DNA of 64,000 nucleotides from an uncultured Collinsella sp. (GCA_900751755.1 CAADSP010000110.1:40362-104361), one strand, 5' to 3'. Shown: positions 31,919 through 42,842, counted from the first letter of the stretch. Made by a program: numbers and translations. The notes: generated by a model from the sequence alone, not told the origin.

Positions 31919-32938
31919 ATGAGTGAATCGACTGCGGTGGAGGCGCCGGCGGCAAAGGAGCCGTTCTTTAAGATGTCCTCCATCCCGGGTGCCAATATTT
32001 TGGTGCCGCTTTTGCTGGGCTGCCTGCTCAACACGCTATTCCCCGACCTATTCAAAACGCTCGGCAGCTTTACGCTTGGCATGACTCAGCAGGGCGCAGG
32101 CCCGCTTGTGGGCGCCTTTTTGCTCATCGTCGGTACGACGATTTCGTTTAAGAGCGCTCCTGCCGCCGCTGCCCGCGGCGCCATTATCATTGCCGTCAAG
32201 CAGATCGTGGTCGTTGCCGTGTCGCTGCTCATCCTTTATGTGTTCAACGACAACCTGTTTGGCATCTCTGCCATGGTGATGCTGGCCGCTTGCACCGGCG
32301 CCAACAATGCTATGTACGCTGGACTGATGGGCACCATGGGCAACGAGGCCGAGCGTGGCGCCGTCGCCATCACCACGCTCGTTGTCGGCCCTCCGGTCAC
32401 GATGATTGTCCTTGGCGCCGCCGGTCAGGCTCCGATTGGCTGGTCGCTCGTGGGCGCCCTCCTGCCGATCGTCGTCGGCATTATTCTAGGTAACCTGTTC
32501 CCCAGCTTTAAGAAGATGATGGCCCCGGCACTTTCCGCCATCATCGTGCTCGTCTTCTTTGCCATGGGCTCGACCATGACCTTTGGCCAGCTCATTAATG
32601 GCGGTCTCCCCGGTATTCTGCTCGGCGTGATCTGCTCGGTGGTCTTTGCAATTCCCGTCATCGCGGTCGATAAGCTCACGGGTGGTACGGGTGTCGCAGG
32701 TGCGGCCATTTCGAGCTGCGCCGGAGCCAATGTGGCCACGCCTGCTGCCATGGCAAGCGTCAACGGGGCCATGTACGGCGGCGCCGTGCTCGCGACGGCT
32801 ACGGCACAGGTTGCTGCCTGCGCAATCGTGACGGCTATTTTGACCCCGCTGGTCACCAGCTGGTGCTACAAGCATTTTGAGGGCCAGGGCAACGGCGATA
32901 GCAAGGCAACGACCGACAAGGCCGCCGCAGCCGCCTAA
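31919..32938 (+). CDS. kdgT: 2-keto-3-deoxygluconate permease family transporter
   Basis: Secondary transporter of 339 residues with about ten hydrophobic segments. Family-like stretches are PGANILVPLLLGCLLNTLFP, CTGANNAMYAGLMGTMGNEA and SSCAGANVATPAAMASVN. KdgT proteins import 2-keto-3-deoxygluconate with protons, a product of pectin or glycosaminoglycan breakdown. The start ATG at 31919 sits behind AAAGGAGATATAT, an excellent ribosome site. Upstream sequence to 31904 contains another ATG that is out of context. Paired with the SDR gene. Confidence 0.88.
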   Translation: MSESTAVEAPAAKEPFFKMSSIPGANILVPLLLGCLLNTLFPDLFKTLGSFTLGMTQQGAGPLVGAFLLIVGTTISFKSAPAAAARGAIIIAVKQIVVVAVSLLILYVFNDNLFGISAMVMLAACTGANNAMYAGLMGTMGNEAERGAVAITTLVVGPPVTMIVLGAAGQAPIGWSLVGALLPIVVGIILGNLFPSFKKMMAPALSAIIVLVFFAMGSTMTFGQLINGGLPGILLGVICSVVFAIPVIAVDKLTGGTGVAGAAISSCAGANVATPAAMASVNGAMYGGAVLATATAQVAACAIVTAILTPLVTSWCYKHFEGQGNGDSKATTDKAAAAA

Positions 32939-32976
32939 TGCCAAGCGGCAATCAAAGCTAAAAACTAGTTACGCCA

Positions 32977-33016
32977 CAGGGCGGCCACGGGGGACCCCGT
33001 GGCCGCCCTGCAGTTT
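32977..33016 (+). terminator. Intrinsic terminator after kdgT
   Basis: CAGGGCGGCCACGGGG/CCCCGTGGCCGCCCTG, a 16-bp perfect stem with a two-base loop, followed by CAGTTTC. The T tract is weak. Confidence 0.75.
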
Positions 33017-33405
33017 CTGTAGGGTCTCTGGGACACTTTACCCTGCTAAAGCTGGCATAACAGCTAGAGCGAACGTCGTACAAAGGCAAGGAAAAATAAC
33101 ATACAAATCGGTGAACGGTAGTTGTTCGCGCTCGCATTTCCTGCGGGTTTGTAAAAAACGCCTTTATGATATAAAAAAAGAAACATATAACAGCCCAGAT
33201 GGAGAGGGTCGCTATGTTATCCTTCTCAAACGGGTGAAATCTTGGGTTTTGGGTTGCAGTTCCAAGGTGGACAAACGTTTTTCCCTGCACCAACATGTGG
33301 CGAAGAACGGAAGAAGCCGGTAGTGCAAGCCGATAATTCAAGAATTCAATAAGCAGCGGTGTGAGAGAGCGCCGCATTACACGTAACTAGGAGCGTGGTT
33401 ACACA
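33017..33405 (+). promoter_or_regulatory. Long leader region of pyruvate formate-lyase
   Basis: 389 bases without a gene. A TATGATATAAAA stretch (33165-33176) is the best -10 candidate, leaving a 5' leader of about 230 bases. At the end, GTAAC (33383-33387) and GTTAC (33398-33402) can pair and place AGGAG in the loop, which could tune initiation. No known riboswitch was recognised. Confidence 0.4.
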
Positions 33406-35457
<2,052 letters not shown>

Positions 35458-35458
35458 C

Positions 35459-35519
35459 TATTGTTAGTGCTATACTAACAATAACGATTACTGATTAGTG
35501 CGCCGGTTTCGGCCGGCGC
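35459..35519 (+). promoter_or_regulatory. Two hairpins in the gap between the split pfl genes
   Basis: TATTGTTAGT/ACTAACAATA (35459-35483, ten perfect pairs, loop GCTAT) starts two bases after the pflB stop. GCGCCGG/CCGGCGC (35500-35519) lies just before the ribosome site of the small gene. Neither has a T tract, so processing or stability control fits better than termination. Confidence 0.65.
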
Positions 35520-35542
35520 CTATCGATCGAAGGAGACACATT

Positions 35543-35794
35543 ATGAAGGTTTCTGAAGTTTCCGAGACTCAGGCCGATAACCTGGTCCACATGCTCGACG
35601 CTTACGCCGAGAAGGGTGGCCACCACCTGAACATCAACGTCTTCAACCGTGAGACGCTGCTCGACGCTCAGGCTCACCCCGAGAAGTACCCGCAGCTGAC
35701 CATCCGCGTTTCCGGCTATGCCGTTAACTTCCACACGCTCACCAAGGAGCAGCAGGACGAGGTCATTGCGCGTACCTTCCACAACAAGTTCTAA
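35543..35794 (+). CDS. Separate glycyl-radical domain subunit of pyruvate formate-lyase
   Basis: An 83-residue protein that corresponds to the C-terminal domain of PflB. GHHLNINVFNRETLLDA is followed by PEKYPQLTIRVSGYAVNF, with the radical glycine at position 58 in RVSGYAV, and LTKEQQDEVIARTF at the end. It resembles GrcA (YfiD), the spare radical domain that rescues oxygen-cleaved enzyme. Here, however, the main chain has no radical domain of its own, so this subunit must be essential for activity. Residues 1-24 are a new N-terminal helix-like extension. The start ATG follows GAAGGAGACACATT. It lies 85 bases after pflB. Confidence 0.93.
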   Translation: MKVSEVSETQADNLVHMLDAYAEKGGHHLNINVFNRETLLDAQAHPEKYPQLTIRVSGYAVNFHTLTKEQQDEVIARTFHNKF

Positions 35795-35817
35795 AGGGAT
35801 TTAACTCCCGCAGGATC

Positions 35818-35944
35818 GCCGGGCCGCTTTGGGTTACTTTCCAAAACGTCCTCGGACATGCAAAGGGCTCCGCTGCGCGCTTCGCGCGGCGGAGCCCTTT
35901 GCGTCCTGCGGAATATTTTGGAAAGTAACCCAAAGCGGCTCGGC
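35818..35944 (+). repeat. Family B structured element, copy B2, after the pfl small-subunit gene
   Basis: Outer 29-base arms (35818-35846 and 35916-35944) pair with one G-T wobble. Conserved CGTCCTCGGACATG follows the left arm and CGTCCTGCGGAATA precedes the right arm. The inner stem CAAAGGGCTCCGC/GCGGAGCCCTTTG has a TG bulge and loop TTC. It starts 24 bases after the stop, on the same strand. Confidence 0.88.
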
Positions 35945-36058
35945 GGGGGGCCTGTGTAGTCACCCTTTAGGCGGAACTCTCCTAATTATTTGGATGAGTC
36001 GTTTACTTACTTGTACTGTTACCGCTTTCCCGCTGTTGTTGGGGTATGCTTTGTTCGT

Positions 36059-36075
36059 ATGTAAACGAATGACAT
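36059..36075. promoter_or_regulatory. ScrR-type operator candidate in front of scrR
   Basis: ATGTAAACGAATGACAT fits ATGNAAACGNNTGACAT, the pattern of the tandem sites at 37207-37240. It lies 20 bases before the regulator start, suggesting autoregulation. Confidence 0.65.
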
Positions 36076-36094
36076 ATTGATGGGGTAGGGTGCT

Positions 36095-37105
36095 ATGGCT
36101 CGCGAGGGTGCTCGTTCTAAGGATACGGTTAAGCCTGGTATCAAGGAAGTTGCAGCGGTGGCGGGGGTTTCGCCTACTACGGTATCTCGCGTACTTAATA
36201 ATCGAGGCTATATTAGCCAAGAGACCCGCGATAAGGTCCATGCCGCGATGAAGCGCATCAACTATACGCCCAACGATATCGCCCGTGCCATGCTCAACGG
36301 TCGCCTGAATCTAATAGGTATGATCGTCCCCTATGTCAGCAGCCCGTTTCATGCACAAGCGGTTCAAGCCGTTGAGCGTACCCTGGCCGAAAACGGTTTT
36401 AAGATGCTGCTGTGCAATAGTGCCAATCGACCTGATCTTGAGCGTTCTTATATCGATATGCTTCGGCGCAATATGGTTGATGGCGTCATTGTCAACTCGC
36501 TTAATATCGGTGCCGAGGCGTATGCCGAGATGGGCTTGAGTCTGGTTGGTATCGACTGCGACCTTGGCGAGGCCTCTGTTCAGATTGCGAGCGACAGCTA
36601 TAGCATCGGCGAACTTGCCACGCGTCGCCTGATTGATGACGGGTGTTCGCGCATCTTGTGCCTGCGCAACAATAGCCGCATGCGTATGCCTGCCAATAAG
36701 CGTACCGATGCCTACCACGATGTTGTAGAGCAGGCTGGTTTGCCCGCGCTTGTCCGTGAGGTCGAGTTCGTTAAGTCCGACGACGAAAAGAGTGCGGTCG
36801 TTGCGAAGATCCTCGATGAGAACCCCGATATTGACGGCATCTTTGCGGGAGACGACACGATGGCGGCCATCTGCCTCAACGTGATGAAGCAGCGCGGCTT
36901 GAGCGCTCCGGACGATATTAAGGTCGTGGGCGCGGATGGCGCCCGCCGCACTATGACGTTTATGCCTGACTTAACAACCGTTCGTCAAGATATCGATCGC
37001 ATCGGAGAGCTCGCGGCGCAATCCATCATCGCTCTTGTTAACGGTGAAAAGCCCGAATCGAATATCAAGCTCCCCGTCGAACTTATCGAGGGCAAAACCG
37101 CGTAG
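36095..37105 (+). CDS. scrR: LacI-family regulator of the sucrose genes
   Basis: Repressor of 336 residues. The HTH is IKEVAAVAGVSPTTVSRVLNN (about residues 16-36), with hinge PNDIARAMLNGRLNLIGMIV and an effector domain with GIFAGDDTMAAICLNV and DIKVVGADGA. Upstream of a GH32-PTS-GH32 cluster and associated with three related operator-like sequences, so a ScrR role is well supported by context. The start ATG at 36095 has GGGGTAGGGTGCT in front. It is more distant from the two lac/gal regulators than they are from each other. Confidence 0.88.
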   Translation: MAREGARSKDTVKPGIKEVAAVAGVSPTTVSRVLNNRGYISQETRDKVHAAMKRINYTPNDIARAMLNGRLNLIGMIVPYVSSPFHAQAVQAVERTLAENGFKMLLCNSANRPDLERSYIDMLRRNMVDGVIVNSLNIGAEAYAEMGLSLVGIDCDLGEASVQIASDSYSIGELATRRLIDDGCSRILCLRNNSRMRMPANKRTDAYHDVVEQAGLPALVREVEFVKSDDEKSAVVAKILDENPDIDGIFAGDDTMAAICLNVMKQRGLSAPDDIKVVGADGARRTMTFMPDLTTVRQDIDRIGELAAQSIIALVNGEKPESNIKLPVELIEGKTA

Positions 37106-37157
37106 CTCATCCGAGCCAAAAGAATCCCCCGAATGCTTCTGATGACCGTTCGCCGGC

Positions 37158-37175
37158 ATATGTCAACCGTTTGCC
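37158..37175. promoter_or_regulatory. Third ScrR-type operator candidate
   Basis: ATATGTCAACCGTTTGCC, inverted relative to the tandem pair and sharing GACAT with an AAACG core. It lies between scrR and the first GH32 gene. Confidence 0.5.
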
Positions 37176-37206
37176 GACGACTGGAACTGCGAAAAGACGT
37201 ATTGGT

Positions 37207-37240
37207 ATGAAAACGTTTGACATATGAAAACGATTGACAT
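37207..37240. promoter_or_regulatory. Tandem ScrR-type operators
   Basis: ATGAAAACGTTTGACAT (37207-37223) is followed without a gap by ATGAAAACGATTGACAT (37224-37240), about 50 bases before the first GH32 start. A head-to-tail 17-bp pair would place two dimers side by side over the promoter. Confidence 0.7.
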
Positions 37241-37287
37241 ATCTTGCAGTTGTACCGAGTTAGTATCACGTGGGAAGGAAGTCTCGG

Positions 37288-38670
37288 ATGCACAAGGTGT
37301 ATTACCAGCCTGAGGGAATTTGGGTGGGCGACATCATGCCGTACGGCGAGGACGGCACGTTCTATCTCTATCATCAGCGTGACACGCGAAACCCCGGTCC
37401 TTTCGGAGAGCCGTTTGGTTGGGCACTCGCGACGACCAAGGACTTCGTCAATTACAAAGACTTTGGCGAGAGCCTTGAGCGTGGCGGCGACGAGGAAGTT
37501 GACCAGTATGTTTATGCCGGCACGGTGTTTAAGGTGGGCGACAAGTACCATGCGCTCTACACTGGTTGCAATCGCGATAAGGTCCGCGCACGCTTGATGA
37601 AGCAGGTTCTTCTTCACGCAACGAGTGACGACGCCGTCAAGTGGGAGAAGAACAGCGCCGAGACGCTGCTTCCGCCCCAGGAAGGTTACGATGACCGCAA
37701 CTGGCGCGATCCCTTTGTGCTTTGGGATGAGGAGAACGAAGAGTACATGCTCATCCTCGGCACGCGTGTGGGCGAGGACAAGCGTCTGATGACCGGGCGT
37801 CTGGTCAAGTTCACCTCCAAGGACCTGGATACCTGGGAGTTCCAGGGCGACTGGTGGAATCCGGGCCTGTACACCATGTTCGAGATGCCTGATCTCTTTA
37901 AGATGGGCGACTGGTGGTATCTGGTGTTCTCCGAGTACAGTGATGGCAACAAGACCCGTTACCGCATGTCTCGCTCCATCAACGGTCCTTGGATCACTCC
38001 TGCTGACGATTCATTCGATGGCCGCGCGTACTATGCCGCGCGTACCGCATTTGATGGCGAGCGCCGCGTTCTCTTTGGTTGGGTTCCTACGCGTGACGAG
38101 GGTGGCGACCCCAGCTCTTACCTGTGGGGTGGCACCTTTATGCCTCTCGAGATCGTTCAGCGTGCCGACGGAACGCTCGGCACCAAGCTCCCTGACAGCA
38201 TGCTTGGCGCCTTTGGCGAGGCTAAGGCAGTCGAGGCCTTTGAGCTTTCCAGCGAGTCGGGCAAGGTCGAGCAGGTGCTCGCCGCGGATGCCGGTTCCAC
38301 CTATATGCTCGACGCCGACATCGATCTCGCCGGTGACGCTGCCGGCTTCTCGGTGAAGCTCGCCGAGGACGCCGAGTCCGGTCTTGCCTATGAGTTCCGC
38401 GCCAACCTGCGTGAGGGCAAGCTCGAGTTTACGGCGGCCCCCCAGTATCCGTGGTTCCAGGTCAACAACATGGGCCTCGAGCGTCCGTTGTTCTTTAAGG
38501 GCGAGGGCGCTCACCATGTGCGCCTGGTCGTTGACGACGATATCGCGACCATCTTTGTCGATGATGTTGCGCTTAACGCTCGCTTCTGCAATAAGCAGGG
38601 CCAGGGTGTGGCACTGACGGTCACCGACGGTACGCTCAAGTGCGCAAATGCAACGATCGCGTCTCTGTAA
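37288..38670 (+). CDS. GH32-type glycosidase with atypical nucleophile motif
   Basis: Five-bladed beta-propeller fructosidase-like enzyme of 460 residues with a C-terminal beta-sandwich (about 300-460). The usual WMNDPNG is replaced by IWVGDIMPYG (nucleophile candidate Asp15). The RDP motif is present in NWRDPFV (140-142) and the acid/base Glu199 in FEMPDLF. Located first in the sucrose cluster, before the PTS gene, and behind tandem operators. It may act on a phosphorylated oligosaccharide rather than on sucrose-6-phosphate, since a canonical ScrB is also present. That is inference. The ATG at 37288 follows GGAAGGAAGTCTCGG. Confidence 0.88.
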   Translation: MHKVYYQPEGIWVGDIMPYGEDGTFYLYHQRDTRNPGPFGEPFGWALATTKDFVNYKDFGESLERGGDEEVDQYVYAGTVFKVGDKYHALYTGCNRDKVRARLMKQVLLHATSDDAVKWEKNSAETLLPPQEGYDDRNWRDPFVLWDEENEEYMLILGTRVGEDKRLMTGRLVKFTSKDLDTWEFQGDWWNPGLYTMFEMPDLFKMGDWWYLVFSEYSDGNKTRYRMSRSINGPWITPADDSFDGRAYYAARTAFDGERRVLFGWVPTRDEGGDPSSYLWGGTFMPLEIVQRADGTLGTKLPDSMLGAFGEAKAVEAFELSSESGKVEQVLAADAGSTYMLDADIDLAGDAAGFSVKLAEDAESGLAYEFRANLREGKLEFTAAPQYPWFQVNNMGLERPLFFKGEGAHHVRLVVDDDIATIFVDDVALNARFCNKQGQGVALTVTDGTLKCANATIASL

Positions 38671-38715
38671 TGGCATCAAAACGTCTTATGATTTCGTAAA
38701 GGAATGGAGAGGAAC

Positions 38716-40167
38716 ATGGACTACAAAGCAGTGTCTCAGCAAGTCGTCGATAACGTCGGCGGTCTGGAGAACATCGAGGGCGCCACGCATTGCGTTACGC
38801 GTCTGCGTCTGGTGCTCAAGGATACGAGCAAGTACAACAAGGCCGAGCTCGAGAACATCGATGGCGTCAAGGGCGTGCTGTACAACAGCGGCCAGCTCAT
38901 GATCATCTTCGGTACCGGTACCGTCAACAAGGTCTACGATGAGTTTATGGCTCTGACGGGCGTTAAGGAGATCAGCGCTTCCGAGGTCAAGGGCGCCGAG
39001 GCGGACAAGAAGGGCAAGTTCTTCTCGGTCCTCAAGGTATTCTCGGACATCTTTATCCCCATCATTCCCGCTTTCGTCGGCGCTGCTATCATCATCGGCC
39101 TTAAGTCGCTGATCGTTGCCAACGGACTCTTCGGCATGGAGGGCAGCCTTGCCGACCACAGCGAGTTCCTCAAGAACCTCGCAAGCTTCTTTGCCATTAT
39201 CGCCACCACGTTTGACTACCTGCCTGTTCTGGTTATGTACAGTGCGGTGAAGCGTTTTGGCGGTAACCCGATTCTGGGCATCCTCGTCGGTATCGTCATG
39301 GTTCACCCGAGCCTTATGAACCGCAACACGTTCGTTATGGACCCGACGGGTGCTGAGTACTGGAACTTTGGTCCGCTCTCCATTCCCATGGTTGCCTTCC
39401 AGGGCGGCGTGTTCCCTGCAATTCTGACTGCCTGGTTTATGGCCAAGGTCGAGAAGATTGCCCAGAAGTACATCCCCGAGGTCGTTTCGTTCGTCTTTGT
39501 CCCGACCGTTACCCTGATTCTTGCTAACGTCGCCCTGTTCACCGTGTTCGGCCCGCTCGGCAACCTGATCGGCGACGTCCTCGCCGGCGTAATCGATATT
39601 CTGTACAACAGGATGGGCGTCTTCGGTGCCTTTGTCTTTGCCGCATTCCTGCAGCCGCTCGTCGTTACCGGTACGCATCAGTTCATCCAGGGTATCGAGG
39701 CAAACCTCGTTGCCACGACTGGCTTCAACTACATCCAGGCAATCTGGTCGGTTTCCATCATCGCCCAGGGCGGCGGCGCCATCGGCATGTACCTCATTCA
39801 CAAGAAGCATTCCAAAGAGCGCAACATCTGCATGTCGTCCTTTATCCCGACGCTGGTCGGTATCTCCGAGCCCGCAATCTTTGCTGCAAACATGCGCTAC
39901 TCGATCATTCCGTTCATCTGCGCTTGCATCGGTGCAGGCTGCGGCGGTGCCTTCGTGAAGCTCTTTGAGGTGCGCGCCATCGGTCAGGGTCTGACCGGCG
40001 TGCTTGGCCTGCTCATCGTCACGCCCGAGACGCTCGTGTGGTATGTGGCTGGCAATCTCATCGCCTTTATCGTGCCGATCGTCTTGATCTTTGCCTACAA
40101 CAAGGCAAAGGGCGTTCCGACCACCGATGAAGAGGGCGCTGGCGCTGGCTTCGATGTCAGCTTCTAG
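38716..40167 (+). CDS. scrA: Sucrose-type PTS EIIBC component
   Basis: Phosphotransferase permease of 483 residues. The N-terminal EIIB domain has the phosphocysteine in GATHCVTRLRLVLKD (about residue 27). After a linker near 90-100 the EIIC domain begins, with IIPAFVGAAIIIGLKSL, the conserved GTHQFIQGIEANL and FIPTLVGISEPAIFAANMR. No EIIA domain is attached, so it depends on a EIIA encoded elsewhere. The ATG at 38716 has GAGAGGAAC just upstream. An earlier ATG at 38704 is less well placed. The neighbours argue for sucrose, but other beta-fructosides or trehalose-type sugars cannot be excluded. Confidence 0.92.
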   Translation: MDYKAVSQQVVDNVGGLENIEGATHCVTRLRLVLKDTSKYNKAELENIDGVKGVLYNSGQLMIIFGTGTVNKVYDEFMALTGVKEISASEVKGAEADKKGKFFSVLKVFSDIFIPIIPAFVGAAIIIGLKSLIVANGLFGMEGSLADHSEFLKNLASFFAIIATTFDYLPVLVMYSAVKRFGGNPILGILVGIVMVHPSLMNRNTFVMDPTGAEYWNFGPLSIPMVAFQGGVFPAILTAWFMAKVEKIAQKYIPEVVSFVFVPTVTLILANVALFTVFGPLGNLIGDVLAGVIDILYNRMGVFGAFVFAAFLQPLVVTGTHQFIQGIEANLVATTGFNYIQAIWSVSIIAQGGGAIGMYLIHKKHSKERNICMSSFIPTLVGISEPAIFAANMRYSIIPFICACIGAGCGGAFVKLFEVRAIGQGLTGVLGLLIVTPETLVWYVAGNLIAFIVPIVLIFAYNKAKGVPTTDEEGAGAGFDVSF

Positions 40168-40205
40168 TTGAGCCGTTCAGCGTAATCTGAGGATAAGTCC
40201 ATTTG

Positions 40206-40247
40206 AGGAAGGGCGTTCGGCTCGTGTGAGTCGAGCGTCCTTTCCCA
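40206..40247 (+). other. Intercistronic hairpin between scrA and scrB
   Basis: GGAAGGGCGTTCGGCTCG and CGAGCGTCCTTTCC can pair imperfectly. There is no T tract, so partial attenuation or RNA protection is more likely than termination. Confidence 0.4.
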
Positions 40248-40262
40248 TAGACGAGAAGGTCA

Positions 40263-41711
40263 ATGGCGATGTTTAATCAAAAAAACAAGGTGATGCGTGC
40301 GGACTATGAGCAGTGGCGAGCTGGACAGGATGAGACGGCGGCTCGCATCGCGTCCGACCCCGATAGGCTTTTGTTCCATGTGGAGCCTGAGCTTGGCTGG
40401 CTCAACGACCCCAACGGTTTGGTTCAGATTGGTGATACGTATCACATCTATCATCAATACGATCCGTTCGATGCTGCGCATGGCGGTCCAGTGCTTTGGA
40501 ACCATCTGACGACAAAGGATTTTGTGACGTACGAGAATCACGGCCCCGTGTTGTTCCCCGATTCCGATTTGGATTCGAGTGGAGCGTATTCTGGTTCTGC
40601 CTTTGTACGTGATGACAAGATTCACTACTTCTATACCGGCAACGTTAAGCATTTTGACCGCGATGATTACGACTACGTGTTGACGGGCCGTGAGCAAAAC
40701 CAAATTCATATGGTTGCCGAGAACCCCGACGAATTGGGCGAGAAGCGCATGGCTGTTGGGCCGGTCGATTACCCCGACGATATCGGTACGCACGTGCGTG
40801 ACCCCAAAATCCTTGAACACGATGGTATCTACTACATGGTTCTGGGCGCTCGTACGAAAGACGACCGCGGCTGCGTGCTTGTCTATACTTCGCGCGATCT
40901 AGAGGATTGGAGCTATGCGACGCGCATTGAGCTGGGCGAGAAGTTTGGTTTTATGTGGGAGTGCCCTGATCTATTTGAGCTTGATGGCGAGCTAATTCTC
41001 GTTTGCTGTCCGCAGGGTGTGTCCGCCGATGGATGGCGTTACCGCAATCCGCACCAGTGCGTGTGGTTTCCCATCGAGGCCGATTGGGAGGCGCCGAGTT
41101 TTAAGATCGCCGGGCAGGGCATGCCCCCGATGGTCGATGCCGGCTTTGATTTCTACGCACCGCAGTCTTTTGAGGATGCTGCGGGTCGGCGTTTGATGAT
41201 CGGGTGGTCGGGTTGCCCCGATGCGACGGCAAAAAGCCCGACGGTGGCACGCGGGTGGCAGTGCGCGTTGACGGTGCCGAGAAAACTGAGCATGCGCGAT
41301 GGTAAGCTCTGTCAGCAGCCGGTGCACGAGATTGAGAGGATGCGCGGCGACTGCGTTTGCGCGACAGGCGGTGAAACCGTTGAGGAGCCGGGCCGCCTGT
41401 TTGATCTTGTGGTTTCCTGTGAGGGCGCCCAGGTGATCGAGCTCGAAATCCGCAAGGGTGTCTTTGTGCGCTATGCAGACGGGATGCTTACCCTCGACAT
41501 GGGTGACGAAGGCTATGGGCGCGACCAGAGGTCGATCGAGCTCAGCGAGCTTCGCGACCTGCGCGTGCTTTCGGACACTACGATGGTCGAGATTTTTGCA
41601 AATGGCGGCGAGGCGGCACTTACGAGCCGTACCTATTCGCCGTCGGTTCCGGCGATGGAGCTGCACGCCGAGGGTGCGGCATCGATGAATTTCTACCGCC
41701 TCGTGCATTAA
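40263..41711 (+). CDS. scrB: Sucrose-6-phosphate hydrolase (GH32)
   Basis: Hydrolyses sucrose-6-phosphate to glucose-6-phosphate and fructose. It has 482 residues. Canonical GH32 triad: WLNDPNG (Asp49), HVRDPKI and the acid/base Glu in FMWECPDLFEL. The expected FYAPQSF motif for the second part of the active site is also present. A C-terminal beta-sandwich ends in MVEIFANGGEAALTSR. A second ATG at 40269 has slightly better spacing from GAGAAGGT and may be the true start. It follows scrA after 95 bases in the same operon. Confidence 0.93.
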   Translation: MAMFNQKNKVMRADYEQWRAGQDETAARIASDPDRLLFHVEPELGWLNDPNGLVQIGDTYHIYHQYDPFDAAHGGPVLWNHLTTKDFVTYENHGPVLFPDSDLDSSGAYSGSAFVRDDKIHYFYTGNVKHFDRDDYDYVLTGREQNQIHMVAENPDELGEKRMAVGPVDYPDDIGTHVRDPKILEHDGIYYMVLGARTKDDRGCVLVYTSRDLEDWSYATRIELGEKFGFMWECPDLFELDGELILVCCPQGVSADGWRYRNPHQCVWFPIEADWEAPSFKIAGQGMPPMVDAGFDFYAPQSFEDAAGRRLMIGWSGCPDATAKSPTVARGWQCALTVPRKLSMRDGKLCQQPVHEIERMRGDCVCATGGETVEEPGRLFDLVVSCEGAQVIELEIRKGVFVRYADGMLTLDMGDEGYGRDQRSIELSELRDLRVLSDTTMVEIFANGGEAALTSRTYSPSVPAMELHAEGAASMNFYRLVH

Positions 41712-41861
41712 CCGTGCGTGGAGCACGATTGGATTTGCTGGACGGAATGTGTCGCAGTTGTCGCGGCCAACTACCGCTTACCGCATATAGCGACCGTTTG
41801 CGGAATAAGTAACCCTCCTTAATAAACCGTGTGGAATCCTAGATAAGCACGGAGTTTTCCA

Positions 41862-41906
41862 GGGAGACGCTGTCCTTTGTTGTGCGCAAGGGGCGGCGTC
41901 TCTTTG
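41862..41906 (+). terminator. Probable terminator after scrB
   Basis: GAGACGCTG...CGGCGTCTC stem with TTT after it, in the 276-base gap before degV. Confidence 0.55.
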
Positions 41907-41987
41907 GCGCTTGGACGCCGTTGTGCAACAGTGCGGCGGCGCGTGCCATGTATTGAAAAGCCAATGTCGAGATGGGTCGTGATAATA

Positions 41988-42842
41988 ATGGGCAAGTACG
42001 TAATCGTGGTTGAGTCTGGGTCGGATGTGACGCCGGAGCTCTGCGAGCGCTACGGCATCGTGCGCGTGCCCATGCATGTCACGATTGGTGACGAGACCGT
42101 CGAGGATGGCTCGATCGATCCGCTCGAGATTTATTCGCGCTGCAACGAGTTTGGCGTGATGCCCAAGACCAGCGGCTGCGCGCCTGCGGATTTTGCTCAC
42201 GTGTACGACCGCATTCACGCTGAGCAGCCCGATGCGACTATTCTGCATCTCGCGTATTCCGAGGCCACGACCTGCTCGCATCAATCATCGAAGATCGCCG
42301 CCAAGGGTCGCGACTACGTGTTCTCTATGGACACGCGCTTTGTCTCGGTAGGCCAGTCGCTCGTTGTCGTCGAGACCGCCAAATACATCGAGGCTCACCC
42401 CGATGCCACCGTCGACGAGATCTTTGCATTTACGAATTCCGTCATGGACCGCGTGCTGCTGGGCTTTGTTCCTACCGATCTTGCCTTTCTTAAGGCGGGC
42501 GGTCGCTTGTCCAACGTCGCATTCCTTGGCGCCCATCTGCTCAAGATTAAGCCCTGCATTGAGGTGACGGGCGGCAAGTTCGTGGCGACCAAGAAGTTCC
42601 GCGGCTCTATGCTCAAGTGCGCCCGCGCCTTTATTGACCACATGGTTGCGAAGGGCGAGATTGACTACTCGCACATTGGCCTGGCGTATTCGGTGGGCCT
42701 TTCCCAGGAGCTGCGCGATGACATGGAGGTCTATGCGCATGATCTGGGCTTTAAGGACGTTACCTGGACTCAGGTCGGCGGCGTCATCTCGAGCCATTGC
42801 GGCCCGACCGCCTTCGGTGCGGTGCTCACGCTTAAGGCGTAA
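41988..42842 (+). CDS. DegV-family fatty-acid-binding protein
   Basis: Cytoplasmic lipid-binding protein of 284 residues. DegV (FakB) proteins present fatty acids to a kinase in exogenous fatty-acid use. The fold signatures are VIVVESGSDVTPELCERYGI at the start, TSGCAPADF, DTRFVSVGQSLVV, LAFLKAGGRLSN and the C-terminal GGVISSHCGPTAFG. In-frame GTG at 41979 and ATG at 41988 are both possible starts, and no strong ribosome site decides between them. No FakA-like kinase gene is in the window. Confidence 0.9.
   Translation: MGKYVIVVESGSDVTPELCERYGIVRVPMHVTIGDETVEDGSIDPLEIYSRCNEFGVMPKTSGCAPADFAHVYDRIHAEQPDATILHLAYSEATTCSHQSSKIAAKGRDYVFSMDTRFVSVGQSLVVVETAKYIEAHPDATVDEIFAFTNSVMDRVLLGFVPTDLAFLKAGGRLSNVAFLGAHLLKIKPCIEVTGGKFVATKKFRGSMLKCARAFIDHMVAKGEIDYSHIGLAYSVGLSQELRDDMEVYAHDLGFKDVTWTQVGGVISSHCGPTAFGAVLTLKA

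Noticed and set aside
33017..33405. Known riboswitch in the pfl leader
   Set aside because: No conserved riboswitch core could be recognised by eye. Only short hairpins are visible.
35498..35542. Upstream start for the glycyl-radical subunit
   Set aside because: The extension (Arg-rich) is encoded by a hairpin and the ribosome site itself. The ATG at 35543 has proper spacing.
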